A stretch of DNA of 64,000 bases, from the NCBI GenBank assembly GCA_965222755.1, contig CBDCUK010000001.1, positions 682,001 through 746,000 of the forward strand, given 5' to 3'. Below are positions 10,333 to 22,315 of this stretch, piece after piece. Under the pieces are notes generated by a model. It had not been told where the DNA came from. It ran no database searches and saw only the letters and a program-made list of their open reading frames with translations. How positions within the stretch are numbered: position 1 is the stretch's first letter; every line of letters begins with the position of its first letter. This DNA is from JABABV01 sp965222755. Lineage in GTDB: Bacteria; Bacillota_I; Bacilli_A; Mycoplasmatales; JABABV01. A program made the position numbers and the translations under genes.

Positions 10333-12321
10333 ATGATTTCATTTATTTTATTAATAGTTATTCAGTTTCCGTTTTATTTTTTAGTTCCTAAATCATTCAC
10401 TCCTGATACTAATACAAAATTAACGAATTCTATTATTAAAGCATTCATGGCTTTTGCAATGTTGATGTTTGTTGGTTTTGTTGCAAATATTCTTCCGTTT
10501 ATGTTTTCTTTATATTTCATAGTATGAGTCATATTATTTAGTATACTTTATATTTTGGTATGAAGTTTATTCATATATAAAACATATAAAAAGGTAATTG
10601 TTTTTAGTTGAGAAATCAATAAAACAGATTTACTAGTTTTATTGATTTTCGTTATAACTTTTCTTGTTATTGCTTTTCAATCAATAACAACTTTTGACCA
10701 AGATAATTATTTTTATGTAAATTTAGTTAAATCAAATAATTGGTTTTCACCTACTAATTTACACGGTAGTTATTCTAATAATATTAGTCATAAAAGCTAT
10801 TATATATTAGAGAGCTATTATTTATTTATTAGTTTTTTTAGTCATATTAATAATAGCGCAGTAATATCATTAATATATACTAATAAATTAATTTCTTTAT
10901 TTTTTGAGATTTTAATTTTTATATTATTATTTAACAAAAATAAAAAAATATTATTTTTGTTTTCTTTACTTGCAGTTATTTTTATTTTTCAATTTTATCA
11001 TATTTTACTTCTTTGCGAACGAGGAGTAGAAGTCAGTTTTCTGTTTGGTGCATTTTGAGTGTATTTTTTAATAAATATTTATGATAAAAATAACAAAACA
11101 ATGAATTTCTATTTAATGGCGATTACTCTTGGTGTTTGTTCAGTTTCAGCTTACTTTATTGTTGTCGCGATTCTATTAATGATTATGTATATTTTATGAT
11201 CTAGAAAAGTTAGTAATCTGGAATTGGTTGTATTTTTTGCTATGGTGTTGTTAGCCAAATTAAGTGGATTTCAAGATACTCAGATATGACTATCATTATT
11301 GGTCTATATTTCTATGCCAATAATTTATTTTGTAATAACAAAATTTAACATAGCTTTCTATATTAATAAAATATTTGATAAATTTAATTTTTCTTCAATC
11401 TTTATAGTGAGTATTACATCAATAGGATTGTTAGTAATGTATATTGTGTTAGATTGTTTAAATATGATGAATTTAGCAAATACTTATAATGCGTTTGTTA
11501 TTAATATTTTTATGACTTTTACGTATGTTCAAGTTTTATTAGATTTTAGTGTATGATTATTTGTGTTAGCGTGAGCAATAGGATTATATAAATTAATTAA
11601 ATATAAAAAAAATTCTTTTAGTGAATTTGTCTTTTTTATAGTTGTTAATCCGTTATTTTGACCAATTTTTCTGTATTTATTACATCGAACTACATATAGA
11701 TTTTATTTAATATTAATACCGGAATTATTTTTAATATGTTGTTTATTTTTCAAACAATTATGATTAAAGTATTACAATATAGTTTTTAAATTCATTGATA
11801 ATAAAACACCTCAATATTTTTTAGCAATTATTATGGCACCGTGAATAATTAGTTCTGCCATTATGGCGGGAACTTATAGTCATAATTTTAATTCTGGACT
11901 ATCAATTAATAGTAATGATATTTTTTTAAGAGCCACCGATTTTAAAGATTTTAATAAACACTTAACCAATAAAGATACAACAATCATTAGTGTTAAATCT
12001 AATAGAAGTCAGTTGTTTTTAGAATCTTCTGTTTTCTTAATGGTTGTTTGAAATTCATCTCATATAAACGAGTTTAGAAAAAGAAATCCATATATTTTAA
12101 AAAATTTTACTGATCAACAATTAATTGATGGAATAAAAAAATTAACAAGAGATATTGAAGTTAAAGGAATTATGGATGATCAAGATTATCAATTTGTAAA
12201 AAAAACTAAATCTACTAAAATAGTAGTTAATACCAATATAAAAATTATTATTAATAATAGTAGTCATGTAACCTTACTATCTCATAATAACAAAAATTAT
12301 GATTTATTAGCCATTGATTAA
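10333..12321 (+). CDS. Large polytopic membrane protein, unknown
   Basis: 662 residues with about eleven hydrophobic segments across residues 1-520, then a soluble C-terminal region of some 140 residues. No family motif that I recognise with certainty. The layout (many membrane helices, extracellular-type tail, LLHRTTYRFYLILIPELFL segment) resembles lipid-linked-sugar glycosyltransferases or polymerases of the C-fold. RBS AAAGGAAAA. It is downstream-coupled to the HAD gene and 29 bases ahead of the TarI-like gene, so it probably serves the same surface-glycan pathway. Many Trp codons are TGA, so standard-code reading would shatter it. Confidence 0.7.
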
Positions 12322-12350
12322 ATGAATTTTAATTATCAGGGAGTAAAAAA

Positions 12351-13064
12351 GTGGAATATTTTGCTGTTATTTTAGCCGGAGGATCTGGCTCTCGAATGGG
12401 ACATCATAAAAGACCAAAACAATTTTTGGAAATTAATAACAAACCTATTATAGTTCATACAATTATTAAATTTTTAGCAATTAAAAATATTGATAATATT
12501 ATTATTTCTTGTCATTTAAATTGAATTGATTTTACAAAGAAAACTTTACAAAAATATTTTAATGATAAAGAAATTTTGAAAATATGAATTTGTAAAGGTG
12601 GAGCAACTAGAAATAAATCAATCATTAATGGAATTTATTTTATTAAGGAAACATTTAAAAGTGATGATGCTATTATAATTAGCCATGATTCCGTTCGACC
12701 ATTTGTTGCTTTAGAAACTATTAAAGCCAATATTGCACAATCTGAATTAAATTTATGTATTGGAACTTCTGTTCCAGTAGTTAATACTATTATTGAAAGT
12801 ATTGATGGAATCAACGGAACTGCAGTTCCATTAAGAAATACATTGTTTCAAGCGATGACACCTCAAACATTTTCAATGAAAACTTTTCAAAATTTATATA
12901 ATAAAATTAAAAATGATAATTTTTCTGATGTTTGTGGATTATTTATACACTTTAAATATTCGGTAAAATTGGTTATAGGGAAACCACAAAATTTTAAAAT
13001 AACAACTGAACATGATTTAATAATGGCTAAATTAATCATTGAAAATGATAGACCAATTTCATAA
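12351..13064 (+). CDS. TarI/IspD-like cytidylyltransferase
   Basis: 237 residues. AVILAGGSGSRMGHHKRPKQFLEI, ISHDSVRPFV and the VPLRNTLFQAMTPQTF block follow TarI (D-ribitol-5-phosphate cytidylyltransferase) more closely than IspD. GTG start at 12351 with CAGGGAG at 12337-12343. No mevalonate-independent isoprenoid gene is visible, so CDP-ribitol or a similar CDP-polyol is the likelier product. This would supply the LicD enzymes, as CDP-ribitol synthase feeds LicD-fold fukutin proteins in animals. Substrate is inference; family is firm. Confidence 0.83.
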
Positions 13065-13279
13065 TTAATATCCTTACATTTAATTTTTTAAAATAACTTA
13101 GATTAAAGATTATATTAATCATTAGATTGGAAAAGTATTGATATAGTTGATGTTTTTCACTATAATAAAATTATTATATTATTTAAATATATTTTTATAT
13201 TTTGTAATTTTAAAGTTTTAAGAGCATATAATAATATAATGAAACATTAAAAAATAAAATTAATTAAGGAGTTTTAATA

Positions 13280-13765
13280 ATGTTAAATGTTAGTCAAAAA
13301 ATAAATGATTTTAATTTTTCTGGAGTAAATGAAAATGGGGAAATTAAAACACAAATTAATTTCAAAAAAAACCAATATAATATTTTATTTTTAATCCCAA
13401 AAGCAGGAACTTCAATTTGCAATAGTGAAGTTTTCCAATTAAAAGCAATCTATGATAAATTTTCAAATGTGAACATTATTGTTGGTTCATTAAATAGTCC
13501 TGAAGAATTAGCAAAATGAAAATCAGATAATGAATTACCTTTTTCATTTGTAACTGTTTCTAAAAAATGAGCAGAAACAAATAATTTTTATGATCCTGAA
13601 TTTAAATTAACTTTCAGAGTAACTTTAATTTTAGATCAAGATAATATCTTGTGAAGCAAAACAATTAATGCTGTTAAATTGCCCCGATCTGTTAAAGAAA
13701 TTCTAAGATTATCAGAATCAATTAAAAGAATTAATGACGGAAAAACAGAACTTTGTAGCGTTTAA
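13280..13765 (+). CDS. Thiol peroxidase-like peroxiredoxin
   Basis: 161 residues. The PKAGTSICNSEVF segment at about 39-51 supplies the Thr...Cys peroxidatic site of the Tpx/AhpC fold, and FRVTLILDQDNIL gives the later conserved Arg. It reduces hydroperoxides, with thioredoxin as the likely partner. RBS AAGGAG at 13265-13270. TATAAT lies upstream in the 215-base gap. Length is normal for Tpx. A single Cys pair (Cys in the site and one near the C terminus, ELCSV) leaves it open whether it is 1-Cys or 2-Cys. Confidence 0.82.
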
Positions 13766-13802
13766 TATTGATTATTATAGTTTTTTATAATTAAATTATA
13801 GT

Positions 13803-13850
13803 AAAAAAGTTAGTTTTATTAGATATTTTTTAATAAAACTAACTTTTTTG
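13803..13850 (+). terminator. Intrinsic terminator of the peroxidase gene
   Basis: A long perfect hairpin, AAAAAGTTAGTTTTATTA paired with its complement, ending in Ts. Confidence 0.85.
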
Positions 13851-13857
13851 TTATAAT
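13849..13857 (+). promoter_or_regulatory. Extended -10 promoter of the EamA transporter
   Basis: TGTTATAAT directly after the terminator. Confidence 0.6.
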
Positions 13858-13925
13858 TTTTACTAATTATGGTATTATATTTATTATTAGAGAACATCAA
13901 TACCAACAAGGTTAAGGTAAATAAA

Positions 13926-15041
13926 ATGAAATTATTATCAATTAATAAAAAACAAACAAGTCATCGAACACAAGGGATTATTTCAGGGATTAGTTGTTCT
14001 ATTTTCTATGGTTTATATCCTGTTTTGCTAACGCTTTTAGCATTTAATAATGGATCAATTAAATGATCTTTTGGACCAAATGATACTTATAAAATTGTAA
14101 TTTGAGGTTTTGTGTTAGTAGGGTTAAAAGAATTATTTAACACTATTTTTTCGATTTTTACAGCTTTAGTCCGAGGCCAAATAAAAAATTATTTTAAAAA
14201 TATTTATGGGTTATTAAAAAATAAATGAGGATGATTAATTGTTTTGGGGGGCATAGTTTCTGGACCTATCGGTTACACATTTTTAACGCTAGGAATTTTA
14301 TTCTCAACCCCAGCTTATGGATCAGCATTCAGTTCATGAATGCCAATTTTTACAATGATTGGAGCAGTTTTAATATTCAAAGATAAAATCAATTTTTATG
14401 GTTGAATTGGCGTTATTTTAACTTTTATGTCTGCTTTAATTATGGGAATTGTTGCCATTACTAATAGTGGTGTTTCTTCTCATAGCAAAACATTATTAAT
14501 CGCTGGAATTGTATTAGCTTGCTTTGCGCCTTTGTGTTGAAGCTTTGAAAATATTTTAATAGATATAGCATTACGTTATTCAAATATAAATATTAAAACT
14601 GACACAATTGTTAATTTAAAAGTTCTTTCTGGTGCGTTAGCAGCTCCTTTTATTATTGTTATAGCAACCCTGTTTACCTCAGTAGGAATTCCACAAGCTT
14701 TTAAATGATATGGTGAATTTTTTACTAATTGAAGTTTCTTGTGAGGAATTGCTTTAGTAGGAGCGGTAATGTTTGTTGGGCGTTTCTTCTTTTATAATTC
14801 TGTTCGATTAGCTGGTTCTGGTTTAGCTTCAGCTTTTTATAATAGTTGTACTTTAAGCACTGCTATTTTACAATCAATCTTTGCTAGTTTTGGTTTATTG
14901 AGTAGTGTTGCAGGTAGTGGAAACTATGATTTACATTGATGATTTTGAATATTCCTACTAATTATGATTGGCGGGATCTTACTCGTTTCTAAAAATAATG
15001 TTCGTAATCCGAAAGATCACGAAAATATTGTGTGAGAATAA
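13926..15041 (+). CDS. EamA/DMT-family transporter
   Basis: 371 residues with ten predicted membrane segments in two halves, as in drug/metabolite transporters. First-half features are GIISGISCSIFYGLYP and GPIGYTFLTLGILFSTPAYGSAFSSWMPIF; second-half FFFYNSVRLAGSGLASAFYNSCTLSTA repeats the fold. Start ATG 13926 follows AAGGTAA; a further in-frame ATG at 13869 has no RBS and precedes the predicted fold. Substrate unknown. TGA encodes many Trp. No partner gene beside it. Confidence 0.85.
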
Positions 15042-15073
15042 TTTAATTAGTCCTTTATTTTTTATAAATTCGG

Positions 15074-15082
15074 TGCTATAAT
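15074..15082 (+). promoter_or_regulatory. Extended -10 promoter of the GlcNAc PTS gene
   Basis: TGCTATAAT followed by a leader of about 150 bases, AT-rich, in which I see no clear riboswitch. Confidence 0.6.
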
Positions 15083-15238
15083 GGAATTTGGAATAATTAA
15101 AATTAGAAAAATTGAAATTGTCCCATTTTAACTTAAATTAAATTATTTTAAAAATACTTTATTATTATTTAAAAATCAAAATTATTTAAAAAAATCAAAT
15201 TTTAAATAATTTATAATTAGTTAGGAGACATTAAATAT

Positions 15239-16921
15239 ATGTTAGCTAGATTACAGAATTTGGGTAAAGCACTTCTATACCCGATTGCTTGTATGCCTAT
15301 CGCAGCTTTATTGATGCGTGTTGGAATATTTGCTGGTTCATTTCATAATGGAGTGGCAACAGACAACTTACAAGCCATTTTTGGAAACATTATAGCAGCT
15401 CCCGGAAATGCATTTTTCGGAAATTTAGGTCTTTTCTTTGCCATTGGTATTGCCTTTGGTTTAACGAAAGATTCTCGAGGTGAAGCAGCTTTAGTAGGTG
15501 CTTTAGCATTATTAGGATTAAAAGGGTTATTGTCAGAAAACGCATTACCTAGTTTATTCTATTCACATGTAATGGTTCATACTTTTACATCTAATGGGCA
15601 CACAACTGCAAACGCAGCATCTCATTTACTATATACATCTACAGGTGGTAAAAACGGACTTGTTACAACTTGAAATATTATCCCAGGGGTACTTGGTGGT
15701 ATTACTTCAGGTTGATTAACAGCTTTCCTTTATAATAGATATCGTGAAGTTGAATTACCATCAGCTTTAGGATTCTTCTCAGGACGCCGTTTCATTCCAA
15801 TGATAACAACTTTTGCTATTTTTGGATTAGGACTTATCGCAGCATTAATTTTACCTTGAATTACTTACGTATTCGATGAATTCGGAAGTTGAGTTGTTCA
15901 ACAATCGGTAAATACAAGTAACCAATCATTAATCGGATTATTAGCAGGACTTTACGGGATCTTAAATCGTTTATTATTACCATTTGGGTTACACCATATC
16001 GTAAATACAATATTCTGATTCCAAATTCCTTTAAGTGGTACAAGTGTAATCACAGGAGCACATACATCTGCTTTTGGAGATATCGCAGCTTTCGCTAAAG
16101 GTATTAAAGGAGCAGGAGTATTCCAATCAGGATATTTCCCAATTATGATGTTTGGTTTACCAGCAGCAGCAATAGCAATGATTTATTGTTCAGATACTGA
16201 AAACCGTAAAGCAACTATGGGAATTATGGGATCAGCAGCTCTAGTATCATTCTTTACAGGAATTACTGAGCCAATTGAATTCTCATTCGTATTCCTAGCA
16301 CCAATGCTATATGGATTACATGTACTATTAACAGGAATTATTTCAGCAGTCGTCGTGGCTATGAATATCCATATTGGATTTGGATTCTCAGCAGGGTTAT
16401 TTGATTACTTAATTTCAATGCCTACTTCATGAGATTACTTTAGAAATATTGGTACAATTTGATCAAATCCATTATGAATTTTACCTATTGGGGCTCTTAC
16501 TGGTATGATCTACTTCGGATTATTTACTTTCTTTATTAAGAAATTCGATTTAGCAACACCAGGACGTCACTCAAACATCATTTCAGATGTAACAGAAACT
16601 CCAGAAGATCACCAAGGTTATAATGAAACTACAGAGGGTAAAATTAATAAACAAGCTAAACAAAATCATAAAACACAATGAGTTATTTTAGCAGAAAAAA
16701 TATTACCTCTTTTAGGTGGAAATGATAACTTAGTAGAAGTTGGAAATTGTGCAACTCGCTTAAGAATTAAAGTCATAGATGGTTCTAAAGTAGACAAAGC
16801 AGCAATTAAAAAACTTAATGTATTTGGAGTAATCGCTCCATCTAAAACTGCAGTTCAAGTTATTGTGGGTCCCAAAGTTGAATTTGTGGCTAATGCAATC
16901 AAAGAAATGACAGGAAAATAA
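15239..16921 (+). CDS. nagE: PTS EIICB, N-acetylglucosamine/glucose family
   Basis: 560 residues. EIIC (about 1-440) begins LGKALLYPIACMPIAALLMRVG and includes the ITEPIEFSFVFLAP substrate-site motif. EIIB (about 480-560) carries the phospho-cysteine Cys504 in VGNCATRLRIKV. No EIIA is fused, so a separate Crr-type EIIA must donate phosphate. The nearby nagA and nagB make GlcNAc the most likely sugar, though glucose EIICB looks alike. RBS TAGGAGA at 15222-15228. A 40-residue acidic and Lys-rich linker joins C and B. Confidence 0.85.
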
Positions 16922-16931
16922 AAACATTTTA

Positions 16932-16960
16932 TTTACATCTTAAAAAAAACAATATATAAT
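16932..16960 (+). promoter_or_regulatory. Promoter of metK
   Basis: -35 TTTACA at 16932-16937, a 17-base spacer, -10 TATAAT at 16955-16960. Start would be near 16967, just ahead of the riboswitch. Confidence 0.75.
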
Positions 16961-16966
16961 AATTAG

Positions 16967-17080
16967 TAATTAAAATTATTAAGAGGCAACGAGATGGAGA
17001 ACGTCTTTGACTTGCGCCAACCTGATATTAAAATCAAGGTGGTTTGTTCCAGAGTGTAAAAACACTAACAATAACTAATT
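16967..17080 (+). ncRNA. SAM-I (S-box) riboswitch aptamer of metK
   Basis: Landmarks of the S-box appear in order: AAGAG at 16981-16985 after the P1 5' arm TTATT; P2 GCAA/TTGC with kink-turn-like GGAG and TTGAC; CAACC at 17018-17022; P3 TGAT/ATCA; AAGGTG at 17036-17041 with TTCCAG at 17047-17052; P4 AGTGT/ACACT; the P1 3' arm AATAA at 17070-17074. It is placed directly before metK, a classic target. Excess S-adenosylmethionine should lower MetK production. The core is slightly degenerate against the Bacillus consensus. Confidence 0.83.
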
Positions 17081-17097
17081 CCTTAATTATTAACACC

Positions 17098-17153
17098 AAA
17101 AACCTCTTTCTAATTTTATTTTAAACAAATTAAAATTTAGAAAGAGGTTTTTT
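17098..17153 (+). promoter_or_regulatory. Expression hairpin of the metK riboswitch
   Basis: AAAAACCTCTTTCTAA pairs with TTTAGAAAGAGGTTTTTT. The 3' arm contains the metK ribosome site GAAAGAGG (17140-17147) and the T run abuts the ATG, so the hairpin could stop transcription, hide the ribosome site, or both. Confidence 0.75.
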
Positions 17154-17154
17154 A

Positions 17155-18333
17155 ATGCCTAAAAAAAATTTATTATTATTTTCTTCAGAATCAGTATCAG
17201 AAGGTCATCCTGATAAAATTTGTGATCAAATTTCAGATGCAATTTTAGATGCGTGTTTAGCACAAGATCCTTATTCACGAGTTGCCTGTGAAACTTTTGC
17301 AACAGCTCATAAATTAATTATTTCAGGAGAAATTACTACCAAAGCAAATGTAAATTATGAACAAGTAGCCCGCAATGTTTTAAGTCATATTGGTTATAGT
17401 ATAAAAACTGGAATTGATCCTAATAAATATCCAATAGAGATTTTAATTAACAAACAATCACATGATATTGCGATCGGGGTTAACCATGCTAGTGATAAAT
17501 CAGAAGAAGTCGGTGCTGGAGATCAAGGAATAATGTTTGGTTATGCAACTAATGAAACAGCTTCTTATATGCCTTTAGCTTTAACGATTGCTCATGATTT
17601 AGTAAAAACAGCATCTCAACTAAGAAAAGATCAGATCTTTAAAAATGCGGGACCAGATATGAAATCAGAAGTAACAATTGATTATACAGATAAAAAAAAT
17701 CCAAAAATTCATAGCGTATTATTATCAATTCAACATTATGACAATATTGATTTAAATGTTTTTTATGATTATGTTAAAAATTCCATTATTAAACCAATCA
17801 TTGAAAAACATTTACCGAATTCTAGTGATTTTAAAATGTTGATTAATCCTACAGGTCGCTTTGTAATTGGAGGACCAGTTGGTGACACAGGACTAACAGG
17901 TCGTAAAATCATTGTTGATACTTATGGAGGATCAGCTCGCCATGGCGGAGGAGCTTTTTCTGGAAAAGATGCAACAAAAGTAGATCGTAGTGCTGCCTAT
18001 GCCGCTCGTCATATTGCTAAAAATTTAGTTGCTGCAGGAATATCTCAAGAAATCGAACTACAATTATCTTATGCTATTGGAGTGGCTGAACCAACATCCA
18101 TCTGAGTCGATACTAAAAACACTAGTAAATATGATGAATCAACAATTATTAACATCATTAGAAAAGTTTTCAATCTAACACCTAGTGGAATTATTAAAGA
18201 ATTAGACTTGCAAAAGCCATGATACTTTAAAGTAAGCTCTTATGGACATTTTGGTCGTCAAGATATTACTGGTTTACCATGAGAACAATTAAACAAAGTA
18301 GCAGAAATTAAAAAATTAATAAAAAATTTATAA
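17155..18333 (+). CDS. metK: S-adenosylmethionine synthetase
   Basis: 392 residues, usual length. Makes SAM from methionine and ATP in the cytosol. The motifs SVSEGHPDKICDQISDAILD, GAGDQGIMFGYA and GGGAFSGKD with DRSAAY are all intact. Start ATG 17155 has its ribosome site inside the riboswitch hairpin. The following gene is 68 bases downstream with its own ribosome site. TGA codes the Trp residues. Confidence 0.98.
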
Positions 18334-18401
18334 ACTGTTTTTGATAAAAATTTACCATTTTTTTATGAAGAATAGTATAATATAAAAAGAGGTGATTATT
18401 T

Positions 18402-19190
18402 TTGAATAATCTATTAATAAACACAGATAAAAATACAGGATTAGATACTAGTATTATTATTTTAGCTGTTTTACTATTGATAACATGTGTTGTAATAGTA
18501 TTGATCACGCTATTTTACTTTTTTTATTGGTTAAAACACTCATTATTTTGTAGGAAAAATAACAAACGTTTTAATGGGGCGGTCTTCGCTCGTAAAACAA
18601 TGCAACATTATGGAGTACAAAATCCTAATGTTGTTTCAGCCTGAGTATGAGGCGGATACAAAATGTGAAACTACAATCGTCGTCAAAATAAATTAACGTT
18701 AAAACGATGAACTTATAGTAGAAAATCACGTTGAACTTTAAATGAATCTATGGAAAATGGATATTTTGCAACATTGATCCAAAAAAACGATAAAAGAATT
18801 TGATTATATCGTTTTGCTTCAAAATTAGCAGGATTTTTATCTTTCGGGGCATTTATTTTAGGATTTTACTTGATTTTACCACTTTTATTTAGTGTTTCTA
18901 AGTCAGCAAGTTTACAATCTTGAGAAGTAAATATTTTTACAATTTTATTCGTAGGTATTGTTTTCATAACTTCTTGAATTGCAGTTATTTGAAGAGTTGA
19001 AATTCTAAAAAAATCAAAATCATTTTTAGATGATTCACTTAAAAAAGGTGACATTACACTTTATGAATATACAGTAATTAGAAGAATTTTAAAACTAAGA
19101 CTTTGATATGCTGTAGCAGAAGCAATCTATCATTCACTACAATTAGCACTACGTATTATGATTAAATATTCTAATAAGTTTAAACGATAG
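18402..19190 (+). CDS. YugP-like membrane protein without HExxH zinc motif
   Basis: 262 residues, TTG start at 18402 supported by AAAGAGGTG at 18387-18395. One membrane helix at about 18-44, two more at about 150-210, and a C-terminal amphipathic region. By pattern memory it follows YugP-type zinc metallopeptidases: RFNGAVFARKTMQHYGV early, NKLTL in the middle, then two helices and the VIRRILKLRLWYAVAEAI tail. Where that family has HEVGHAIQ, this protein reads MENGYFAT, so the metal ligands are gone. It may be an inactive homologue; the family match needs a profile search. It precedes nagA by 13 bases. Confidence 0.6.
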
Positions 19191-19203
19191 AAGGTAACTT
19201 AAA

Positions 19204-20415
19204 ATGAAAACAACTTTAAAAAATATTAAAATTGTTAATTTCAATGAAACAATTAATGATGCAACTTTAATTTTAGAAAACGGAATTATTAAAAGTATAA
19301 AAGCTAATAATTCGTCAAAAGTAAATGAAAAAGAAATTGATGCAAAAGATTTGATTGCCATTCCTGGATTTATCGATATGCATATTCATGGAGCTTTTCG
19401 TAAAGATTTTATGGATAGTACACTTGATAGTTGAAAAACACTTTTATCTGATTTACCACTAGAAGGAACAACCTCAGTAGTAGCAGCTTCAATAACAGCA
19501 GATTTAAAAACTTTAACAAAAGCTTTAAAAGTTATGAATCAAGCGATTGAACTTCAGAAAGTCAATAAATTAGCACCTAAAACAACAACTCTTTTAGGTT
19601 GTCATATGGAAGGGCCCTATATTTCTGAAGTTTTTAAAGGAGCTCATAAAAAATCTTTATTAAGAAAACCAAATATTAATGAAATTAGAGCATTGCAAAA
19701 AGCAGCTAATGGTAATGTTAAAATTATTACTTATGCTCCTGAGTTAGCAAACGAAACTTTTACAAAAGATTTAAAAGCATTAAATATTATTCCATCAATT
19801 GGGCACTCAGATGCTAATTTTGAAGAAACTTTACAAGCTTTTAAAGACGGCGCTAATCATACAACGCATTTATATAATGCAATGAGTGGTTTCCGTCATC
19901 GCGATCCCGGAATCGTCGCTGCTAGTTTCCATAATAAAGGAAATATTTTAAACGAATTAATTTGTGATGGTATTCATGTTAAAAAAGAAATTATTGGATT
20001 AACTTATGAAATTCTTGGCCCCAATCGTATCGTACTAGTAACAGATGCGATCAATCCTAAAGGGTGCAAAGATGGCGATAATTATATTTCTGGAGGAATT
20101 AAAGTAGCTAAAAAAGGTGCTTTATTAACTTTATCAGGAACTGACACAATTGCTGGTAGCGGTGTGACAATGATCGAATGTTTTCGTAACATCATCAGAT
20201 ATAGTGATGCTACTATTTCCGATGCCGTTAAAATGAGTTCTTACAATGCTGCTAAGCAGTTAAAAATAGAAGATAAAGTTGGTATAATTAAAACAGGAAT
20301 GATTGCTGATGTAATTGTTTTAAACGCTTATTTAGAAATTGTTGATGTTTTTGTTAAAGGAATATCAGTGTTTGGAAAATTAACAGCTCATGATTTAACG
20401 AAAGAGGAATATTAG
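19204..20415 (+). CDS. nagA: N-acetylglucosamine-6-phosphate deacetylase
   Basis: 403 residues. Removes acetyl from GlcNAc-6-phosphate. Shows the amidohydrolase metal site PGFIDMHIHG, the HMEGPY loop, SIGHSDA, NHTTHLYNAM, CDGIH and the catalytic-Asp region VTDAINPKG. RBS GAAGGTAA before ATG 19204. The stop is two bases from the nagB start, so the two are translated together. The product feeds NagB; substrate arrives through the EIICB at 15239. Confidence 0.96.
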
Positions 20416-20417
20416 AT

Positions 20418-21146
20418 ATGAAAATAATTATTCTTAATAATACCGAAGAAATTGCTAAAAGATCAGCCAATATTTTTATTGAGCAAATTAATAAAAAACC
20501 AGAATCTATTCTTGGACTAGCAACTGGTTCAACACCAGTAGCAACTTATGAATTATTAATTAAAGCTAATCAAAATAATCAGGTTGATTTTAGCCAAGTT
20601 AAAACTTATAATTTGGACGAATATATTGGATTAAGTAAAAATCATCCGCAATCATATTATTATTTTATGAATAAATTTTTATTTGATAAGATTAATATCA
20701 ACAAAAATAATATTCATATTCCTTCTGGTGAAGGAGATGTTGCTAAAAACATTGATATTTATAATAATTTATTAGATAATACTAAAATCGATATTCAATT
20801 ATTAGGTTTAGGGGTCAATGGTCATATTGGTTTTAATGAACCTGGAACTGACTTTAATAGTATTACTCATAAAGTAAAATTATCGACAAATACAATCAAT
20901 ACTAATGCAAGATTTTTTAAAGATGATTCGGATGTTCCTAAGTATGCTATTACGATGGGAATTAAAACTATTATGGAAGCTAAAACTATTCTATTAATTG
21001 CATATGGAAAAAATAAAGCAAAGGCCGTCAAAGAGTTAATTGAGGGTAATCCTGATCCAAAATGACCTTGCACAATTTTACAATCACACAAAAATGTAAC
21101 TGTGATTCTTGATCAAGAATCAGCTAGTTTACTAAATAAAAAATAA
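20418..21146 (+). CDS. nagB: Glucosamine-6-phosphate deaminase
   Basis: 242 residues, typical length. Converts glucosamine-6-phosphate to fructose-6-phosphate and ammonia. Motifs: LATGSTP, the YNLDEY segment, LGLGVNGHIGFNEPG and the lid region. ATG 20418, RBS AAGAGGA inside the end of nagA. Closes the GlcNAc pathway into glycolysis. A trailing RBS AAAGGTAG leads to the GT4 gene 14 bases on, so read-through is likely. Confidence 0.96.
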
Positions 21147-21160
21147 AGGTAGTTGAAAAT

Positions 21161-22312
21161 ATGGATAAGAAAAATAACAATAACAAAATTGATGATAATA
21201 AAAAATTATCAATTAATTTATTATCGAGTGCTCATAATGTTAAAGCAACTGGACCAGGATCAGCTTGAAGAGAATTTTTAAAAAACTTTAAAAATAAACC
21301 ATTAATTGATAATTATGATGTTTTTGTAGATCGTAAAAAAGATGCAGATATTATTCATATTAATTCTCCGGATCCGCGTTATAAATTTCAAATGCGTCAC
21401 GGAAGATATCGTGGGATAGTGCTTTACAATGTCCATTTTATTCCAGGAACTCATACAGATAATTCTTATGATCCACAAAACTTTATTCACCGTTTTTTCG
21501 TCCGAAGTATTTTAAAGTGATCAATGCATTTTTTAACAAAATCAGATGAATTAGTTGTGGTAAATCCAATGTTTATTAATGATTTAGTACGTTTAGGAAT
21601 TTCGGAAGAGAAAATTACTTACATTCCAAATGTAGTTCATACTTCAGAATTTCATAAAGTTACAGCATCTGAAAAAGCTGAATTACGTAAAAAACATAAT
21701 TTCTTCCCAGAAGATAAAATTATCATTGCAGTTGGACAATTACAAACTCGTAAAGGAGTTAAAGATTTTATTGAAGTTGCGAAAATGCTTCCAGAGTTCA
21801 AATTTATTTGATTAGGAAGTTTTGCTTTCAAAAAATTAAGTCATGGGCATCACGAAATTGAAGAGTTCGTTTCTAATCCGCCAGAAAACGTTTTCTTCAA
21901 AGGTCGTGTACCAATTAATGAAGTTAATGAATATTTAAATTGCGCCAATATCTTTTTCATGCCAGCATTGAATGAATTATTTCCAATGTCAATTTTAGAA
22001 GCTGCTAATGTTGAAATACCAATGTTGTTAAGAGATTTACCAGAATATGCCGAAATATTTAGTTTCACTGATTATTTAAGAGCTAATAATAATAAAGATT
22101 TTGCTGATATTATTAAAAACGTTTTAAATAATAAAGAAGCAACCAAATCAGCCGCAGCAACAAGTAAAGCAATTGCTACAAAATATTCTGCTGATATAAT
22201 TTCCAAGCAATGAGATGATTATTACCAACGCATTAGTCATAAATACAAAGATCGTTTATCAAAACGTGATCTTCCGACTGCAAAGTCTGAAGCTAAAAAA
22301 CGTTTTAAATAA
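21161..22312 (+). CDS. GT4-family glycosyltransferase (glycolipid type)
   Basis: 383 residues, GT-B fold. N-terminal LSSAHNVKATGPGSAWREF binds acceptor in related diacylglycerol glucosyltransferases. The C-terminal half has IIAVGQLQTRKGVKDF and the nucleotide-sugar EX7E motif in NELFPMSILEA. Likely puts a hexose on diacylglycerol to make the glycolipids common in Mollicute membranes. Four bases separate it from the phosphoglucomutase fusion, which would provide glucose-1-phosphate. Specific donor and acceptor are inferred from context. Confidence 0.85.
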
Positions 22313-22315
22313 ATT

